From: Candidatus Poseidonia sp.
GTDB lineage: Archaea; Thermoplasmatota; Poseidoniia; Poseidoniales; Poseidoniaceae
Length of the DNA stretch: 53,933 nt
Reading direction: 5' to 3'
NCBI GenBank assembly: GCA_029250625.1
Contig: JAQXEX010000097.1
Coordinates: 1 to 53,933, forward strand
Shown piece after piece: positions 51,619 to 53,933 of the stretch. The position numbers and the translations under genes are program-made. Below the pieces are notes generated by a model. It had not been told where the DNA came from and searched no databases. It worked only from the letters and a program-made list of their open reading frames with translations. Every line of letters starts with the position of its first letter. Position 1 is the stretch's first letter.

Positions 51619-52259
51619 TGCATGAGAATACACGCTCCAATGCAGAAATGTGGGACCGACGATTTGGCTTGGAGGCGTTCGCCTACGGCAAAGAGCCAAA
51701 CGTATGGCTCAAGAGTCGTATGGAATCAATGGAACCAGAATTGAATTCAAGAGCGTTGTTTCCCGCAGATGGCGAAGGCAGAAACGCAGTATGGGCTGCT
51801 CGAAAGGGGTGGGCTGCAGAGGTCTTTGATCTCTCTGAAGAGGGAAAAATGAAGTGCATGCAACTCGCAGCCGAATTTGATGTCGCGGTAGAATACCATG
51901 TTGATGATTTAGTATTGCGGCCATTTGAGAGCCAAGATTATGATCTCATCGCTTGCTCATGGTTTCACACGCCTACTCCGATTCGTGAACGGCATATGCC
52001 TCGTATGCTTCACGCACTGAAATCCGGCGGGCACTTCGTCATGGAAGGCTATCATCAAAGCCAACTTCCGTTATCCAGCGGGGGGCCAAAGTCGTTGGAT
52101 CTACTGTTTGACCTCGATACTGTTCTTGCTGAGTTAACCGGCCAACATGCTCCTGAAATGAAAATCATTCACGCGTCGGTGGAAACAACTGCGCTCAATG
52201 AATCCGATTTACACCGGGGAGATGCAAGGGTTGTTCGGTTGCATTTAATGAAAATTTAA
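51618..52259 (+). CDS. SAM-dependent methyltransferase (class I, TehB-like)
   Basis: About 213 residues. The N-terminal WDRRFGLEAFAYGKEPNVWL and ALFPADGEGRNAVWAARKG are the class I SAM-binding pattern of the TehB/thiopurine-type family; the usual LDLGCG is FPADG here. CSWFHTPTPIRERHMP and FVMEGY are the post-I region. Substrate unknown; tellurite resistance is not implied. GGAGG lies seven bases before the ATG at 51618, which overlaps the rqcH stop by one base; an ATG three bases upstream is less well spaced. Tight linkage to rqcH suggests cotranscription. Confidence 0.85.
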   Translation: MHENTRSNAEMWDRRFGLEAFAYGKEPNVWLKSRMESMEPELNSRALFPADGEGRNAVWAARKGWAAEVFDLSEEGKMKCMQLAAEFDVAVEYHVDDLVLRPFESQDYDLIACSWFHTPTPIRERHMPRMLHALKSGGHFVMEGYHQSQLPLSSGGPKSLDLLFDLDTVLAELTGQHAPEMKIIHASVETTALNESDLHRGDARVVRLHLMKI

Positions 52260-52308
52260 TCACTTTGCAGGCATCAAAATGAAGTAGAGGTAAGGTCACC
52301 GCCCTCAT

Positions 52309-53268
52309 ATGAGGCTGATTTGGCTCGTTTTCATTTTGCTTACGACAAGTCTTGCATCACCTTTGATTGACAATTCAGCCGCACAGAATGTAGCGGCCGC
52401 GGTAGAGCTAAGCTGCACTGCACCATACTCAAGCGGTAGCGTGGAACTCGAAGTGCATCCAGGAGCAGCATTGACTGGATATGCAGATTGTACGGTGAGC
52501 AATCCTTCGGCTCACACTGAGAAAATCGCAATTGAGGTCACTGCAGATGGATTAGCAACCGCTGCGCCTGGCTCAATCTACCTCGCTGCCGGTGATGAGT
52601 CGGACTTCCAAGTCACCATAAGGGCTGACAGTCAAATGGCCGTACAGTCAAAGTCACTTACCATCACGGCCACTGTTCAAGAGACAAGTGGTTTGCCGCC
52701 CCCCAATGTCGCTGAGAGTTCTGTAAACATGATGGCAGCCATCATGCAGTATGCTGGACTTAACCTCGAAATGACAAGTCCTATTGTGTCAATTGAGGCG
52801 GGTTCGATTGAAAGTTTAGAGTATAAAGTCTACAACCAAGGCAATGGCTTAGACCAATTCACCATTTCTACAAACGGTGACATTGTCGATGGAATGCGTG
52901 CATTTTCGCTCCCATTCACAGGGATAGAAGTCGAAGCTTACGGGCCTCCAGCAATCTTTAGAATCACAGTAAACACGCCAGCAGACGGTTCCGATTGGCC
53001 GTTAAACGCAGATGGGGTCCACACTCTGACGGTAGATGTTGATGTGATGATCAAGAGTCAATTCAGCTGCGAATACACCAGTGAATGCATGTCGGTGAGT
53101 TTGACTCAAAAGGTTATTTTCTTTCAAAACCAAACGCTAGAAGAACAGGCTGAAGCAAATGATTTAGCAAGTTCTTCCGAGCAACAAATGTTGATTTATG
53201 GGGGGGCAGGAGCGACGCTCCTTCTTCTGCTGTTCGTATTTTTTGCATTGAGAAAAAGACAATCTTGA
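52309..53268 (+). CDS. Secreted, C-terminally anchored beta-rich protein
   Basis: About 319 residues. Signal peptide (residues 1-25, ending NSAAQ), then Ig-like beta domains; the second contains VYNQGNGLDQFTIST, a NEW3/CARDB-like motif. A single C-terminal membrane helix (IYGGAGATLLLLLFVFFAL) ends in basic residues RKRQS, so the protein is displayed outside. Two or three cysteine pairs may form disulfides. Same length and architecture as the protein at 6535-7494, but sequence similarity is low. Function unknown. Confidence 0.75.
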   Translation: MRLIWLVFILLTTSLASPLIDNSAAQNVAAAVELSCTAPYSSGSVELEVHPGAALTGYADCTVSNPSAHTEKIAIEVTADGLATAAPGSIYLAAGDESDFQVTIRADSQMAVQSKSLTITATVQETSGLPPPNVAESSVNMMAAIMQYAGLNLEMTSPIVSIEAGSIESLEYKVYNQGNGLDQFTISTNGDIVDGMRAFSLPFTGIEVEAYGPPAIFRITVNTPADGSDWPLNADGVHTLTVDVDVMIKSQFSCEYTSECMSVSLTQKVIFFQNQTLEEQAEANDLASSSEQQMLIYGGAGATLLLLLFVFFALRKRQS

Positions 53269-53372
53269 ACGAAAAGAAAACATCCATCCAAACATCTTGG
53301 ATCAAATAAGCAGGGTTACGAAGACAAGGCTCGAACGAAGTTCATGAAGAACTGCTGTCCTTTGGAAAGCCT

Positions 53373-53933
53373 TCACTTCTTTCGCTTAAAGGAACGAGGA
53401 GGAGAGCCTCTGCGCCGAGCAAAGTTTGCTCTTGACGGTCGTGGACCGGAACGCGGTCGTGGAGGTGGGGCTCTCTTGCCCTTGTGTTCCTTGTTCTCTC
53501 CGCTCTCGTCACTTCGAGAATTGTTCTCTCGGCTAGGAGCTGAACGGCCATGATATCCGCTGTTTTCACGAGGTTCGCCACGGCGTCCACCATCACGGCC
53601 ACCTTGACGGTCTCCTCGGTTTTCTCGTCGGTCGTCGCCTCCCTGGTTGTAGCCTCGACCACCGTCTCGGCCACCTTGGCGGTCCCCGCGGTCATTTCCG
53701 CGATAATTGTCACTGCGTTGGTTACCGCCTTGCCGGTCATCTCGCTGGCCTCGGCTGTCATTTCGTGACCCGCCATCGTTTCCACGATCATCGCCTCTGC
53801 GATATCCACCGTCTCGCTGGCTGCGCTCATTGCGATTATAATCAGGCCTTCCGCCATCTCGGCGACCACCATCTCGGCGTCCGTAGCCACCGCCACCACC
53901 ACCATCTCGACGTCCGCCATCTCGGCGACCACC
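53373..53933 (-). CDS. RGG-rich C-terminus of a protein running off the window (partial)
   Basis: The minus-strand frame from the window edge to TGA at 53373 is open for 187 codons. It encodes GGRRDGGRRDGGGGGGYGRR and many further RDGG, RGG, QGG and NRG repeats, then a basic tail ending RRRGSPPRSFKRKK. The start lies beyond the window, so no start codon is visible here. A different reading frame of the same strand is also open but makes an implausible Ala/Val/Thr/Glu/Met-rich protein. Arg-Gly-rich tails bind RNA and are common at the ends of cold-induced DEAD-box helicases and other RNA-binding proteins; which one cannot be decided from the tail. Confidence 0.7.
   Translation of the reverse strand, partial: GGRRDGGRRDGGGGGGYGRRDGGRRDGGRPDYNRNERSQRDGGYRRGDDRGNDGGSRNDSRGQRDDRQGGNQRSDNYRGNDRGDRQGGRDGGRGYNQGGDDRRENRGDRQGGRDGGRRGEPRENSGYHGRSAPSRENNSRSDESGENKEHKGKRAPPPRPRSGPRPSRANFARRRGSPPRSFKRKK

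Noticed and set aside
51618-52259. Tellurite resistance gene
   Set aside because: Only the general methyltransferase fold is shared with TehB; nothing ties it to tellurite.
53342-53932. A 196-codon minus-strand open frame over the repeat-rich window edge
   Set aside because: It encodes an improbable Ala/Val/Thr/Glu/Met string. The neighbouring frame of the same strand gives a coherent RGG protein, and repeat structure explains why several frames stay open.

Overview
The window looks like chromosomal sequence from a planktonic marine euryarchaeon, most likely Marine Group II (Candidatus Poseidoniales) or a close relative. This is an inference from gene content; no rRNA is present. Archaeal signs are a tRNA-Gln with an A1-U72 pair and no encoded CCA, an archaeal-type FAD synthase (RibL), a full-length NFACT/RqcH protein, TATA-box promoters (some about 26 bases before an apparently leaderless ATG), LAGC lipoboxes and a PGF-CTERM-like sorting tail. 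Mixed with these are bacterial-type genes: gpsA, oligoribonuclease, two-domain riboflavin synthase, acyl-CoA dehydrogenase and a molybdenum hydroxylase. No CRISPR array, insertion sequence, integrase or rRNA was seen. No gene-free stretch exceeds 300 bases; the longest gaps (about 160-240 bases, around 6.4, 34.1, 40.7 and 43.0 kb) hold promoters, repeats or the tRNA.

Layout. 0-6.4 kb: aspartokinase (+), then a minus-strand operon DUF4350 > MoxR ATPase > DUF58 > membrane protein. 6.5-11.9 kb: a minus-strand molybdenum hydroxylase operon (2Fe-2S subunit > large subunit > FAD subunit with an extra cysteine-rich insert > secreted protein). Its probable maturation genes, xdhC and a mocA-like nucleotidyltransferase, lie at 20.5-22.0 kb. 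12-20 kb: cell-surface genes (thrombospondin type-3-repeat protein, thioredoxin-fold lipoprotein, subtilase, a 1365-residue polytopic membrane protein) and oligoribonuclease. 22-31.9 kb: an orphan, acyl-CoA dehydrogenase, Ca2+/Na+ exchanger, aquaporin, a fused E1 alpha/beta 2-oxoacid dehydrogenase, MFS transporter, an atypical receiver protein and a voltage-gated K+ channel. 31.9-36.4 kb: ThiF/MoeB-rhodanese, thioredoxin reductase and a four-gene riboflavin/FAD operon (ribB-ribL-ribE-ribH). 36.5-39 kb: endonuclease IV-like protein, gpsA and a small winged-helix-like protein. 39-42.9 kb: a phosphonate/phosphite-type ABC transporter with an internally duplicated binding protein. 43-53.9 kb: tRNA-Gln, a small membrane protein, a large lipoprotein with cysteine-depleted LDL-receptor-A-like modules, a NUDIX-metallo-beta-lactamase fusion, a quinone oxidoreductase, a rhodanese lipoprotein, RqcH, a methyltransferase, a secreted protein and the RGG-rich C-terminus of a gene running off the window.

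How the genes fit together. The content suits an aerobic heterotroph: FAD/FMN synthesis supplies the acyl-CoA dehydrogenase, the thioredoxin reductase and the FAD subunit of the hydroxylase, while the E1 fusion and acyl-CoA dehydrogenase feed central carbon. Genes are tightly packed: coupled genes often overlap by 1-4 bases with the ribosome-binding site in or beside the upstream stop, and six convergent pairs abut exactly or overlap by no more than 10 bases.

Most notable points: (1) a molybdenum hydroxylase whose FAD subunit carries the 4-hydroxybenzoyl-CoA-reductase-type [4Fe-4S] insert; (2) LDL-A-like modules that keep the calcium-site acidic residues but lose C3 and C4; (3) a receiver protein with Glu at the phospho-Asp position and an apparent ATA start behind a strong ribosome-binding site; (4) a tandem PhnD fusion with palindromic and direct-repeat candidate operators; (5) a mosaic archaeal/bacterial riboflavin operon.
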